NCBI GenBank assembly: GCA_031269415.1
Contig: JAISZF010000088.1
Coordinates: 1 to 11,856 of the forward strand
Direction of reading: 5' to 3'
Source: Clostridiales bacterium
GTDB taxonomy: Bacteria; Bacillota; Clostridia; Lachnospirales; WQUN01
Length of the DNA: 11,856 nt
Part shown: in pieces, positions 5,316-11,856 of the stretch
Layout: every line of letters begins with the position of its first letter
How positions within the stretch are numbered: the first letter of the stretch is position 1
Program-made: the position numbers and the translations under genes
The notes under the pieces: generated by a model
Databases searched by the model: none
Seen by the model: only the letters and a program-made list of their open reading frames with translations
What the model was told of the DNA's origin: nothing

Positions 5316-7169
5316 ATGGGAAAAATAATCGGTATTGACTTAGGAACCACCAACTCATGCGTAGCCGTTATGGAAGGCGGGCAGCCGGTGGTTATCGCGA
5401 ATTCGGAGGGTATGAGGACCACGCCTTCAATAGTGGGATTCACCAAGGCCGGCGAGCGCCTGGTGGGAGAGACGGCCAAACGTCAGGCTATCACAAACCC
5501 CGATAATACCGTGAGTTCTATTAAACGTAAGATGGGTTCCGACTATAAAGTAAACATCAACGGCAAGAATTATTCCCCGCAGGAGATCTCCTCAATGATC
5601 CTGCAAAAACTGAAATCGGACGCGGAATCATATCTGGGCGAGACCGTGACCGAAGCCGTTATCACCGTTCCGGCTTACTTTACGGACAGCCAGCGTCAGG
5701 CCACCAAGGACGCGGGCCGGATCTCGGGTTTGGACGTTAAGCGCATCATAAATGAGCCGACGGCGGCGGCGCTGTCTTACGGGCTGGACAATGAAAAAGA
5801 ACAGAAGATAATGGTTTACGACTTGGGCGGCGGCACATTCGACGTGTCTATTATAGACATCGGAGAAGGAGTTATAGAGGTGCTGGCGACTAGCGGCAAC
5901 AACCGCCTGGGCGGCGACGATTTCGACGATCGTGTTATAAAATATCTGGTACAGGAATTTAAGAAACTGGAAGGCATTGATCTCAGCCAGGATAAAATGG
6001 CGATGCAGCGCTTGAAAGAGGCCGCTGAGAAGGCCAAAAAGGAGCTTTCGGGCGTCACGACGTCCAATATTAATCTGCCGTTTATTACGATGAATCAGGA
6101 CGGCCCCAAGCATTTGGACATCAACCTGACCCGCGCCAAGTTTGAGGAACTGATTCACGATTTGATAGAAGCAACTGTTAACCCCGTGCAGACTGCGCTT
6201 AAAGACGCGGATCTCTCGCCGGGAGAACTCTCGAAGGTGCTGCTGGTAGGCGGTTCCACGCGTATCCCCGCGGTTCAGGATCTGGTCAAGAGGCTGACTG
6301 GTAAGGAACCGTTCAAGGGTATTAACCCGGACGAATGCGTGGCGCTGGGCGCGTCCATTCAGGGCGGCAAACTGGCAGGCGACGCCGGCGCGGGCAATAT
6401 CCTGCTGCTGGACGTAACGCCGCTGTCGCTGGGCATTGAAACCCTGGGCGGCGTGGCGACGAAATTGATTGACCGCAACACCACCATTCCGACCAATAAG
6501 AAGCAGGTGTTCTCCACTGCCGAGAATAACCAGACCGCCGTTGACATACACGTGTTCCAGGGCGAACGCCCGCTGGCGCGCGACAACAAGACGCTGGGGC
6601 AGTTCCGTCTGGACGGCATAGCGCCCGCGCCGAGGGGCGTGCCGCAGATTGAGGTTATGTTTGATATAGACGCCAACGGTATTGTCCATGTGTCGGCGAA
6701 AGACCTGGGCACGGGCAAGGAGCAGAAGATTACCATTACGGCCAGCACGAATCTGTCCGACGCGGAGATAGACCGCGCGGTGAAAGAAGCGGAGCAGTTC
6801 GCCGAGTCGGATCGCAAGCGCAAAGAGGCGATTGATGCCAAGAACGAAGCGGACTCACTGATATTCCAGACGGAAAAATTGATGACAGACTTGGGTGATA
6901 AGGTATCCGATACGGACAAAGCCAATTTGCAGTCAGAGATGTCTAAATTGAAATCCGTAAACGACAGTATGCAGGTAGACAATATGTCCGAAGCCGACGC
7001 GTCAACGCTGAAAACCGCTATAGAATCTTATACAAAGGCGCTGAACGAGTTTTCGACCAAACTCTATCAACAAGCGGGCCCGCAGGCCGGGCAGGGAGGA
7101 TTCGATCCCAACGCGTTCAACCAGGGCCAGGGCGGCGCTCCGGATGACGATGTGATAGACGCGGATTAA
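5316..7169 (+). CDS. dnaK: molecular chaperone DnaK (Hsp70)
   Basis: DnaK is the ATP-driven chaperone that binds exposed hydrophobic segments of unfolded proteins. The 617-residue protein shows the nucleotide-binding domain signatures GIDLGTTNS (6-14), YDLGGGTFDVS with Asp169, and VGGSTRIP. The interdomain linker LLLDVTPLSL (Asp366) follows, then the substrate-binding domain and an alpha-helical lid ending in the disordered tail PDDDVIDAD. The segment near residue 80 lacks the roughly 23-residue insertion of Gram-negative DnaK, supporting a Gram-positive host. The start is ATG 5316: its ribosome binding site AGGAGGA overlaps the grpE stop codon (TAGGAGGA). The frame is open further upstream, but that part overlaps grpE. 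Confidence 0.98.
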   Translation: MGKIIGIDLGTTNSCVAVMEGGQPVVIANSEGMRTTPSIVGFTKAGERLVGETAKRQAITNPDNTVSSIKRKMGSDYKVNINGKNYSPQEISSMILQKLKSDAESYLGETVTEAVITVPAYFTDSQRQATKDAGRISGLDVKRIINEPTAAALSYGLDNEKEQKIMVYDLGGGTFDVSIIDIGEGVIEVLATSGNNRLGGDDFDDRVIKYLVQEFKKLEGIDLSQDKMAMQRLKEAAEKAKKELSGVTTSNINLPFITMNQDGPKHLDINLTRAKFEELIHDLIEATVNPVQTALKDADLSPGELSKVLLVGGSTRIPAVQDLVKRLTGKEPFKGINPDECVALGASIQGGKLAGDAGAGNILLLDVTPLSLGIETLGGVATKLIDRNTTIPTNKKQVFSTAENNQTAVDIHVFQGERPLARDNKTLGQFRLDGIAPAPRGVPQIEVMFDIDANGIVHVSAKDLGTGKEQKITITASTNLSDAEIDRAVKEAEQFAESDRKRKEAIDAKNEADSLIFQTEKLMTDLGDKVSDTDKANLQSEMSKLKSVNDSMQVDNMSEADASTLKTAIESYTKALNEFSTKLYQQAGPQAGQGGFDPNAFNQGQGGAPDDDVIDAD

Positions 7170-7193
7170 TAAGCATTGCGATGGGATGGTTCA

Positions 7194-8342
7194 ATGGCTG
7201 ATAAAAGGGATTATTACGAGACGCTGGGCGTACAGAAAAACGCGTCCGACGACGACCTGAAGCGAGCTTATCGAAAGATGGCGAAGCAGTATCATCCCGA
7301 CGCGAATCCGGGGGATAAACAGGCAGAGGATAAGTTCAAAGAGGTAAACGAAGCCTACGCTGTGCTGAGCGACGGTCAGAAACGCGCGGCGTACGACCAG
7401 TACGGGCACGCGGCGTTTGATCCGGCGGCGGGCGGTACAGCGGGCGGATTCTACAGCGGCGCCGGGTTCGATATGAACGATATCTTCGAGAGCTTTTTCG
7501 GAGAGTCCGGATTCGGCGATATATTTTCGGGCGGTACCAGGCGCAGGACAGGGCCGCGCCGCGGGGCGGATCTCCACACAAATATGCAGATCAAGTTTGA
7601 AGAGGCCGTATTCGGGACAACAAAGGAAGTCAAGCTTCAGACGCTGGAGACCTGTGAGACATGCGGCGGATCCGGCGCTAGACCCGGCACTGTGGCGGAG
7701 AACTGCAGGCACTGCGGAGGTACGGGTCAGGAGCGTGTTCAGCAGCAAACCATGTTCGGCGCTATGACCTCGGTGCGCACATGCGGCGTCTGCCACGGAG
7801 AGGGAAAGATTATCCGTGACCCATGCCCAACATGCCATGGCGCGGGCAAAGTTCGCACAAACAAGACAATCGAGATCAACGTGCCCAAGGGCATTGATAA
7901 CGGACAGTCCATCCGCAGAAGCGGCTTGGGCGAGGCCGGGGACAGGGGAGGGCCGGCGGGCGATCTGCTGATTACGGTATATGTGCAGCCGCACCGTTTA
8001 TTCACGCGGCAGGGCACGAACCTGTATCTGGATGTGCCGATAACCTTTGTGCAGGCCGCCCTGGGCGATGAAATCACGATCCCCACTCTGGACGGCGAGG
8101 AGAAATATCAGGTTAAGGCGGGCACGCAGCCTAACACGGTCGTGAATATACGCGGCAAGGGCGTGCCGAATGTTAAAAATCAGCGCATGATCGGCGACTT
8201 GGTTATTAAGCTGATTGTAAATGTGCCGACCCAGCTTTCGGAACGGCAGAGGCAGAAGCTGCGCGACTTCGCCGACGAGATGGGCGACGACTACAAGAAT
8301 TCAAAGAAGACTTGGTTTGATAAGATTAAGGGGAAGAAATAG
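7194..8342 (+). CDS. dnaJ: chaperone protein DnaJ (Hsp40, type A)
   Basis: DnaJ stimulates the DnaK ATPase and delivers substrates. The 382-residue protein has all type A parts. There is a J domain (about 4-70) with the essential HPD tripeptide at residues 34-36, and a Gly/Phe-rich region (FYSGAGFDMNDIFESFFG). The zinc-finger domain has four CxxCxGxG modules: CETCGGSG, CRHCGGTG, CGVCHGEG and CPTCHGAG. C-terminal beta domains for substrate binding and dimerisation complete it. The ATG at 7194 begins the typical MADKRDYYETLGV; a TTG at 7176 is possible but would add unrelated residues. The ribosome binding site is mediocre (GGGATGG). It is the last gene of the operon, 24 bp after dnaK, and is followed by a terminator. 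Confidence 0.97.
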   Translation: MADKRDYYETLGVQKNASDDDLKRAYRKMAKQYHPDANPGDKQAEDKFKEVNEAYAVLSDGQKRAAYDQYGHAAFDPAAGGTAGGFYSGAGFDMNDIFESFFGESGFGDIFSGGTRRRTGPRRGADLHTNMQIKFEEAVFGTTKEVKLQTLETCETCGGSGARPGTVAENCRHCGGTGQERVQQQTMFGAMTSVRTCGVCHGEGKIIRDPCPTCHGAGKVRTNKTIEINVPKGIDNGQSIRRSGLGEAGDRGGPAGDLLITVYVQPHRLFTRQGTNLYLDVPITFVQAALGDEITIPTLDGEEKYQVKAGTQPNTVVNIRGKGVPNVKNQRMIGDLVIKLIVNVPTQLSERQRQKLRDFADEMGDDYKNSKKTWFDKIKGKK

Positions 8343-8346
8343 GGAG

Positions 8347-8375
8347 ACGCCGCTGAGGGTTCAGCGGCGTTTTTA
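8347..8375 (+). terminator. Rho-independent terminator of the heat-shock operon
   Basis: A perfect 10-bp stem ACGCCGCTGA / TCAGCGGCGT (8347-8356 and 8361-8370) with a GGGT loop is followed by a T run (8370-8374). It starts 5 bases after the dnaJ stop codon. Confidence 0.92.
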
Positions 8376-8379
8376 CTTG

Positions 8380-8529
8380 AGTTTTATGAAATTTGTATGG
8401 TGGTCTTGCAGAGATATTTTCAAAATCAAGCGGTGGCTCAATTGATAAACCGTTTAATATCATTTTTAATTCTGTTACTTTTATATCCCTAACCTCTTTT
8501 TGTGTATTAGGCCACTGAAATTTAGCGCC
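8380..8529 (-). mobile_element. IS66-family tnpB fragment (C-terminal end only)
   Basis: The minus strand from 8529 down to 8380 reads GAKFQWPNTQKEVRDI followed by KVTELKMILNGLSIEPP and a short tail. The 'F.WP....EV..i......L..LL.GLsIe' pattern is the C-terminal part of TnpB (Orf2), the small accessory protein of IS66 elements. About 50 codons remain. An in-frame stop lies immediately upstream (8532-8530), and downstream the frame runs on through the dnaJ terminator, so both ends are broken. No IS66 terminal inverted repeat, transposase or target duplication is visible. Its upstream edge coincides with the broken 5' end of the RidA-like gene. Confidence 0.6.
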
Positions 8530-8828
8530 TTATCTATTTTACCGGCCACATTTCCGCGGGCAAGGAACCTACTATGAAAGAACAGATGAAATCGCTTACA
8601 AAAAGACTCGAAGGGCTGCTCGAAGAATATGGATCCAGTAAAAACCATGTTCTTTACGCGAAGATAAACATACACGATTGGTCTATGTTTGATGAGATGA
8701 ACGAAGTATGGGACGCTTGGTTTGACAGCGGTTGCGCCCCTGCCAGAACATGTGTCCAAACAACGCTAACGTCTGGATATTTAGTGGAAATAACCCTTAC
8801 CGCGGCTTTGATTGATAAAACTAAATAA
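8526..8828 (+). pseudogene. RidA/YjgF-family protein, 5'-truncated
   Basis: RidA-family enzymes hydrolyse reactive enamine/imine intermediates of amino acid metabolism and are usually 110-130 residues. Homologous sequence starts at 8526 (RLIYFTGHISAGKE...), directly after an in-frame TAG at 8523-8525, and continues through EQMKSLTKRLEGLLEEYGSS, EMNEVWDAWF and APARTCV to VEITLTAAL. The Arg in PARTCV (residue 58 counted from ATG 8574) matches the carboxylate-binding Arg of RidA. The N-terminal beta strand is absent or interrupted. An ATG at 8574 preceded by AAGGA (8562-8566, 7 nt away) could still yield an 84-residue product lacking about 30 N-terminal residues. That product would miss part of the trimer/active-site fold. 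I treat it as a pseudogene, though expression of the short form cannot be excluded. Confidence 0.7.
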
Positions 8829-8847
8829 CTTGAGTCGACGGTGTACG

Positions 8848-8888
8848 AAAAAGAACCTTGCTGAGTTTTTGCTCAGCAGGTTCTTTTT
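8848..8888. terminator. bidirectional Rho-independent terminator
   Basis: AAAAAGAACC-T-TGCTGAG (8848-8865) pairs with CTCAGCAGGTTCTTTTT (8872-8888), leaving one bulged T and a 6-base loop. The A run on one side and the T run on the other allow termination in both directions. It separates the rightward RidA-like gene from the leftward LCP gene, whose coding end is at 8914. Confidence 0.9.
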
Positions 8889-8913
8889 GGATCACGTAGA
8901 TCATACACTGCCA

Positions 8914-10125
8914 TCATTCCGCGTCCAGCCCCAGCACCACCACAATCTCCTCATCAAACGCCTTGTCGTCCACAATGATCTTACTGCCCGGGTAAAGCGC
9001 CTGAATGTCATTGCCCATGCCCTTGCGCTTGACAAAGATCCTCGTATGCGCCACACGCTCGCCTTCGTAGTCCCCAATGCCCAACACCGTAAACCCGTTG
9101 TTTATTAATAACACCCTGCTCCGCGCCGCCAGCCCCGACAGCGCGCCGCCGTTCAACACCTTAATGGGCTTCCCCTTGGAACTGTCCGGAGATTCCCCGT
9201 CGGACAGGCCGAATACCGTTTCGATTACATCTCCGGAAGCTTCCATATCAACTATTATATAATCCGAGCCGTTTATCCTTTCATCCCTGGTTACAAGCGT
9301 GTTAGAAGTTATCTCATAACGTTTGAAATCCCCTATATGCTTCAAATATTGCGCGGTATCCGCCGGGTCCATATTCGTGACCGTGTATTTCTGCCAAGCG
9401 GGTATCAGTACCGACGCGTTCTCCAAAAGGCTCTTTTCCGTCATTATCTTATTCGCCAGCGCTTTAATAAACGCCTGCTGGGTCTGCGCCCGGCTTAAGT
9501 CCGTATACTCCGGATGCGATCCGTCGTCCGATTTTCTGTACCGCACCAATCCCTCCGCCCGCGCCCCGTCTAAAATCTGGACGCCAGGCTGTAAGTCTAT
9601 AACCAAATCCTGCGAAGTGTCCGTATATTTCATGCGAAACGGAACGTCGTACTCAACGCCGCCTATCTGGTCGACTATGTATCTGAACGCTTCCAATTCG
9701 ACCGTAACATAATATTGTATCTTAACGCCCAGCAAATCCTCGACCTGCTTAACGGAAAAATCCGCCCCGTACTCTTCGCCTCCGTAAGTGTATACCGAGT
9801 TCAGCTTCATTCTTCCGTCGCCCGATATGCCCAGATAACGCTCTTTCATAACAGCCAGCCGATCCGCCGGTACTGTTACCAGCGTGTCGCGGGGTATGGA
9901 AAGCAGGTTTACGCTCTTGCGCTCGGTATTCAAACATCCGGCGATTATGCTGTCTGTACGCTGACCGCCGTCGTCCAGACCCAGGATAACAAAATTCGTT
10001 TTCCTGGCTATCGGGGACAGCAAAGCGGCTACGGGACTCCCCTCGGCGCAGGCAAAATACGCCGTAAACGACAACAGCAAACAAACCGCCAGAATACGGA
10101 TATACCTCGCTGCCCCTCTTTTCAC
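8914..10125 (-). CDS. LytR-CpsA-Psr (LCP) family cell-wall glycopolymer transferase
   Basis: LCP proteins attach teichoic acids or capsular polymers to peptidoglycan outside the membrane. The 403-residue protein has an N-terminal signal/anchor segment (about 8-27, ending FACAEG). The LCP domain (about 44-227) carries the usual conserved points: RTDSI (56-60), SIPRDT (76-81), KLN (107-109), YGG (114-116), GGV (155-157), LDG (185-187), RYRKSD (195-200) and the SRAQTQQ segment. A LytR_C domain follows (about 319-401, starting KPIKVLNGG). The GTG start at 10125-10123 is supported by GGAGGG (10137-10132) 6 nt upstream. It is transcribed alone, convergent with the RidA-like remnant and divergent from the M16 peptidase. 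The Arg/Asp residues that bind pyrophosphate and Mg in the family are present, so it is probably active. Confidence 0.93.
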   Translation of the reverse strand: MKRGAARYIRILAVCLLLSFTAYFACAEGSPVAALLSPIARKTNFVILGLDDGGQRTDSIIAGCLNTERKSVNLLSIPRDTLVTVPADRLAVMKERYLGISGDGRMKLNSVYTYGGEEYGADFSVKQVEDLLGVKIQYYVTVELEAFRYIVDQIGGVEYDVPFRMKYTDTSQDLVIDLQPGVQILDGARAEGLVRYRKSDDGSHPEYTDLSRAQTQQAFIKALANKIMTEKSLLENASVLIPAWQKYTVTNMDPADTAQYLKHIGDFKRYEITSNTLVTRDERINGSDYIIVDMEASGDVIETVFGLSDGESPDSSKGKPIKVLNGGALSGLAARSRVLLINNGFTVLGIGDYEGERVAHTRIFVKRKGMGNDIQALYPGSKIIVDDKAFDEEIVVVLGLDAE

Positions 10126-10155
10126 TGTAAACCCTCCATTGTCAGCTTTTGTATT

Positions 10156-10164
10156 ATTATAACA
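10156..10164 (-). promoter_or_regulatory. extended -10 promoter element for the LCP gene
   Basis: On the minus strand, TG-T-TATAAT (10164-10156) is a perfect extended -10. The -35 region at the proper distance is poor (TTATTA, 10184-10179). Transcription would start near 10149, giving a leader of about 24 nt that contains the GGAGGG ribosome binding site. Confidence 0.45.
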
Positions 10165-10220
10165 TTAATCAGTCATAATAATAAAGTCTTTCAACACAAC
10201 AGAGAATAGGAGCGAGCGCC

Positions 10221-11856
10221 ATGCCGCGATTAATCAAACAGGGTTTATTCTTACTGATCTGTTTTTCCTTCTTCTGCTTTCGTCCAACGGAAGCCATTTC
10301 CGCGTCCGCGTATGAGGTAATATCCCGGCGGGCAGCGCCGCGTTACGACGGCCAGGAAACACGTTATCGCCACAAGGCGTCAGGCGCTTCGGTTATATAT
10401 ATCGAAAACGCTGATTCTGAGAAAGCCTTCACAATCGGCTTTAAAACACCCGCGCGGGACGACACGGGTGTAAACCATATCATGGAACACTGCCTGCTCG
10501 GCGGTTCCACTCGCGGCGAGAACAAGCCCTTTACATGGCTCTTGAACCATTCGGGCGCGACATTCCTCAACGCCATGACATTCAGCGACTTCACCGTTTA
10601 CGCGCTTGCCTCCCGCGATGAAACGGAATACCGGAAACTGATAGCCGCGTATATGGACGGTATATTCTATCCGACCGCGCTCCGCGACGAGGAGATCTTT
10701 CGGCGGGAGGGATGGCGTTTGGATGAAGAGGGCTATAACGGCACCGTATACAATGAAATGAAGGGCGTGTATTCCACTGACGATGCGTTTCTGCGCCGCG
10801 CGGTATACAGTTCGCTGTTTCCGGACAGCGCGTACCGTTTCGACTCAGGCGGCATACCGGAGATGATTCCGTCATTGACGTATGAAGAGTTTAAAGAAGT
10901 ATACGATCTCAACTACCGCCCGGAAAACGCGCTGATTACGCTTTACGGTAAGCAGGACATAAATGGCTCGCTGGAATTACTGGACGAAGAATATCTATCC
11001 AAGATACCCCGCCGTTCGGACGGCGAACCTCCCCTGAAAGTATCGGACGCCGCGGTTCTGTCGGCGGCGGGCACACGCGAGGAATACGTATCATACCCGG
11101 CCAAAGACGGCATATCCAGCATGGCGATATCCTATGTTCTATGTGATCGCTCGGACACGGTATCAGCCGCGCGCATGGAGATCCTGGCCGCCTTGCTGGA
11201 CGACAGAAACGCGGATATATTCAGCGATATTATAAAACAGGGCCATGCCTCGCGGATCAATGTGGAGTATAACAGCATGATGGAGGAGTGCCTGCTGAGC
11301 GTTATACTCAAAGGAATTGACCCGGCGAAATCAGGCGAATTAAAGGCTATGGCGGACGCCTGCCTGAAACAGGCCTCGGACGTCGGCTTCGACGAGAAGC
11401 GCGTCGCGTCGGTGCTGCATCAATACGCGTATAGTCTGGCGGCGGTGAAGAACGAGCCGCATAAGGGCATAGACGCGGGTATCGAGGCAATGTCCGCCTT
11501 TGTCTACGGACAGGCGGTTGACGAAGCCGCGTACCGTAAGGCTATGGAAACATTCGATCAGGAATTTATTAAGGAAGCGGTCAAAAACAGACTGCTGGAT
11601 AACCCGCGCGCGTCCGTCGTGGTATTATCTCCCGAGACGCGGGCCGCCGCGCGAGCCGCGTCAGAGAGTCCGACGAAAGAGGTTATGGCGGAAACGGAAG
11701 AAATTACTTGCCCGATTCCGGAAGAAATAAGTATAACACATTCTCAAGAGCCGAAGGCGCGGCATGTGAAAAATCAACCACGCGTTCCACAGAGTCCGAC
11801 GCCCCCCGCCTACAGGACGGATAAGCGGGGCAGCGTAAAACTAATCCATACCAATC
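10221..11856 (+). CDS. secreted M16-family (PreP-like, M16C) zinc metallopeptidase, 3' end outside the window
   Basis: The frame is open from ATG 10221 to the window end (545 codons, incomplete; M16C enzymes have about 970). Residues 1-30 look like a signal peptide (Arg3, Lys6, hydrophobic LFLLICFSFFCF, Ala-rich end), so the enzyme is predicted to work outside the membrane. The inverted zinc motif HxxEH is HIMEH at 86-90, and the third ligand is Glu179 in YNEMKG. PreP-like landmarks include GGSTRGE, TFLNAMTFSDFTVYALASR, SLFPDSAYRFDSGG and YRPENALITLYG. These enzymes degrade short peptides in a closed two-half chamber. From about residue 470, after VVVLSPE, the sequence becomes Glu/Ser/Pro-rich, where the family has a helical connector, and then reaches VKLIHTN, which may open the second half. 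AGGAG (10208-10212) lies 8 nt before the start. No clear promoter is seen in the divergent region. Confidence 0.85.
   Translation, partial: MPRLIKQGLFLLICFSFFCFRPTEAISASAYEVISRRAAPRYDGQETRYRHKASGASVIYIENADSEKAFTIGFKTPARDDTGVNHIMEHCLLGGSTRGENKPFTWLLNHSGATFLNAMTFSDFTVYALASRDETEYRKLIAAYMDGIFYPTALRDEEIFRREGWRLDEEGYNGTVYNEMKGVYSTDDAFLRRAVYSSLFPDSAYRFDSGGIPEMIPSLTYEEFKEVYDLNYRPENALITLYGKQDINGSLELLDEEYLSKIPRRSDGEPPLKVSDAAVLSAAGTREEYVSYPAKDGISSMAISYVLCDRSDTVSAARMEILAALLDDRNADIFSDIIKQGHASRINVEYNSMMEECLLSVILKGIDPAKSGELKAMADACLKQASDVGFDEKRVASVLHQYAYSLAAVKNEPHKGIDAGIEAMSAFVYGQAVDEAAYRKAMETFDQEFIKEAVKNRLLDNPRASVVVLSPETRAAARAASESPTKEVMAETEEITCPIPEEISITHSQEPKARHVKNQPRVPQSPTPPAYRTDKRGSVKLIHTN

Noticed and set aside
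5628..6689. Long open frame (353 codons) on the strand opposite dnaK
   Set aside because: It is a mirror of biased codon use in dnaK, with no recognisable domain or start signals.
7191..7994. Long open frame opposite dnaJ
   Set aside because: It is antisense to a clearly conserved gene, shows no similarity to any family I know, and has no ribosome binding site.
8481..8759. Minus-strand open frame overlapping the RidA-like fragment
   Set aside because: It lies opposite the RidA-like coding sequence and is out of frame with the IS66 TnpB reading, which is the meaningful one on this strand.

Overview
The window looks like a piece of a Bacillota (Firmicutes) chromosome, most likely class Clostridia, of moderate G+C. 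The reasons are: a class I heat-shock operon in the order hrcA-grpE-dnaK-dnaJ behind a perfect CIRCE operator; a DnaK that lacks the N-terminal insertion typical of Gram-negative DnaK; a LytR-CpsA-Psr cell-wall protein; and remnants of families common in Clostridia (a 4Fe-4S aldo/keto reductase, a DUF4258/YgiT toxin-antitoxin pair, IS66). I cannot name a genus from sequence alone.

Layout. (1) Positions 1-61 hold the start and promoter of a gene that leaves the window to the left. (2) 94-535 is the broken remnant of a CRISPR-associated cas6 gene, missing its 5' end and the segment before its glycine-rich C-terminal motif. (3) 537-2479 (minus) is serS (seryl-tRNA synthetase), overlapping by 4 bases a downstream lipoprotein gene with FG-GAP/EF-hand-like repeats. 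(4) 2556-3146 (minus) is an aldo/keto reductase pseudogene with a lost N-terminus and a large internal deletion. It abuts the last ~34 codons of a DUF4258 toxin (3152-3253), which is followed by an intact YgiT-type zinc-finger antitoxin (3253-3480). (5) 3494-3527 is a single CRISPR-repeat-like element with no array. (6) 3591-8375 is the intact heat-shock operon: sigma-A promoter, CIRCE, hrcA, grpE, dnaK, dnaJ and a strong terminator. (7) 8380-8529 (minus) is the C-terminal scrap of an IS66 TnpB, abutting a 5'-truncated RidA-family gene (8526-8828). A bidirectional terminator follows at 8848-8888. (8) 8914-10125 (minus) is a LytR-CpsA-Psr protein, divergent from a secreted M16 (PreP-like) metallopeptidase that runs off the right edge.

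How it works together: HrcA represses its own operon through CIRCE, and GrpE, DnaK and DnaJ form the DnaK folding machine. serS and its lipoprotein partner are probably co-transcribed and translationally coupled. The LCP protein and the peptidase are both exported and share a 95-bp divergent promoter region.

The most notable property is not a new working system but a high density of decayed accessory genes packed around conserved housekeeping genes. The decayed items are cas6, an aldo/keto reductase, a TA toxin, IS66, ridA and a lone CRISPR-like repeat. I did not find a complete undescribed system.
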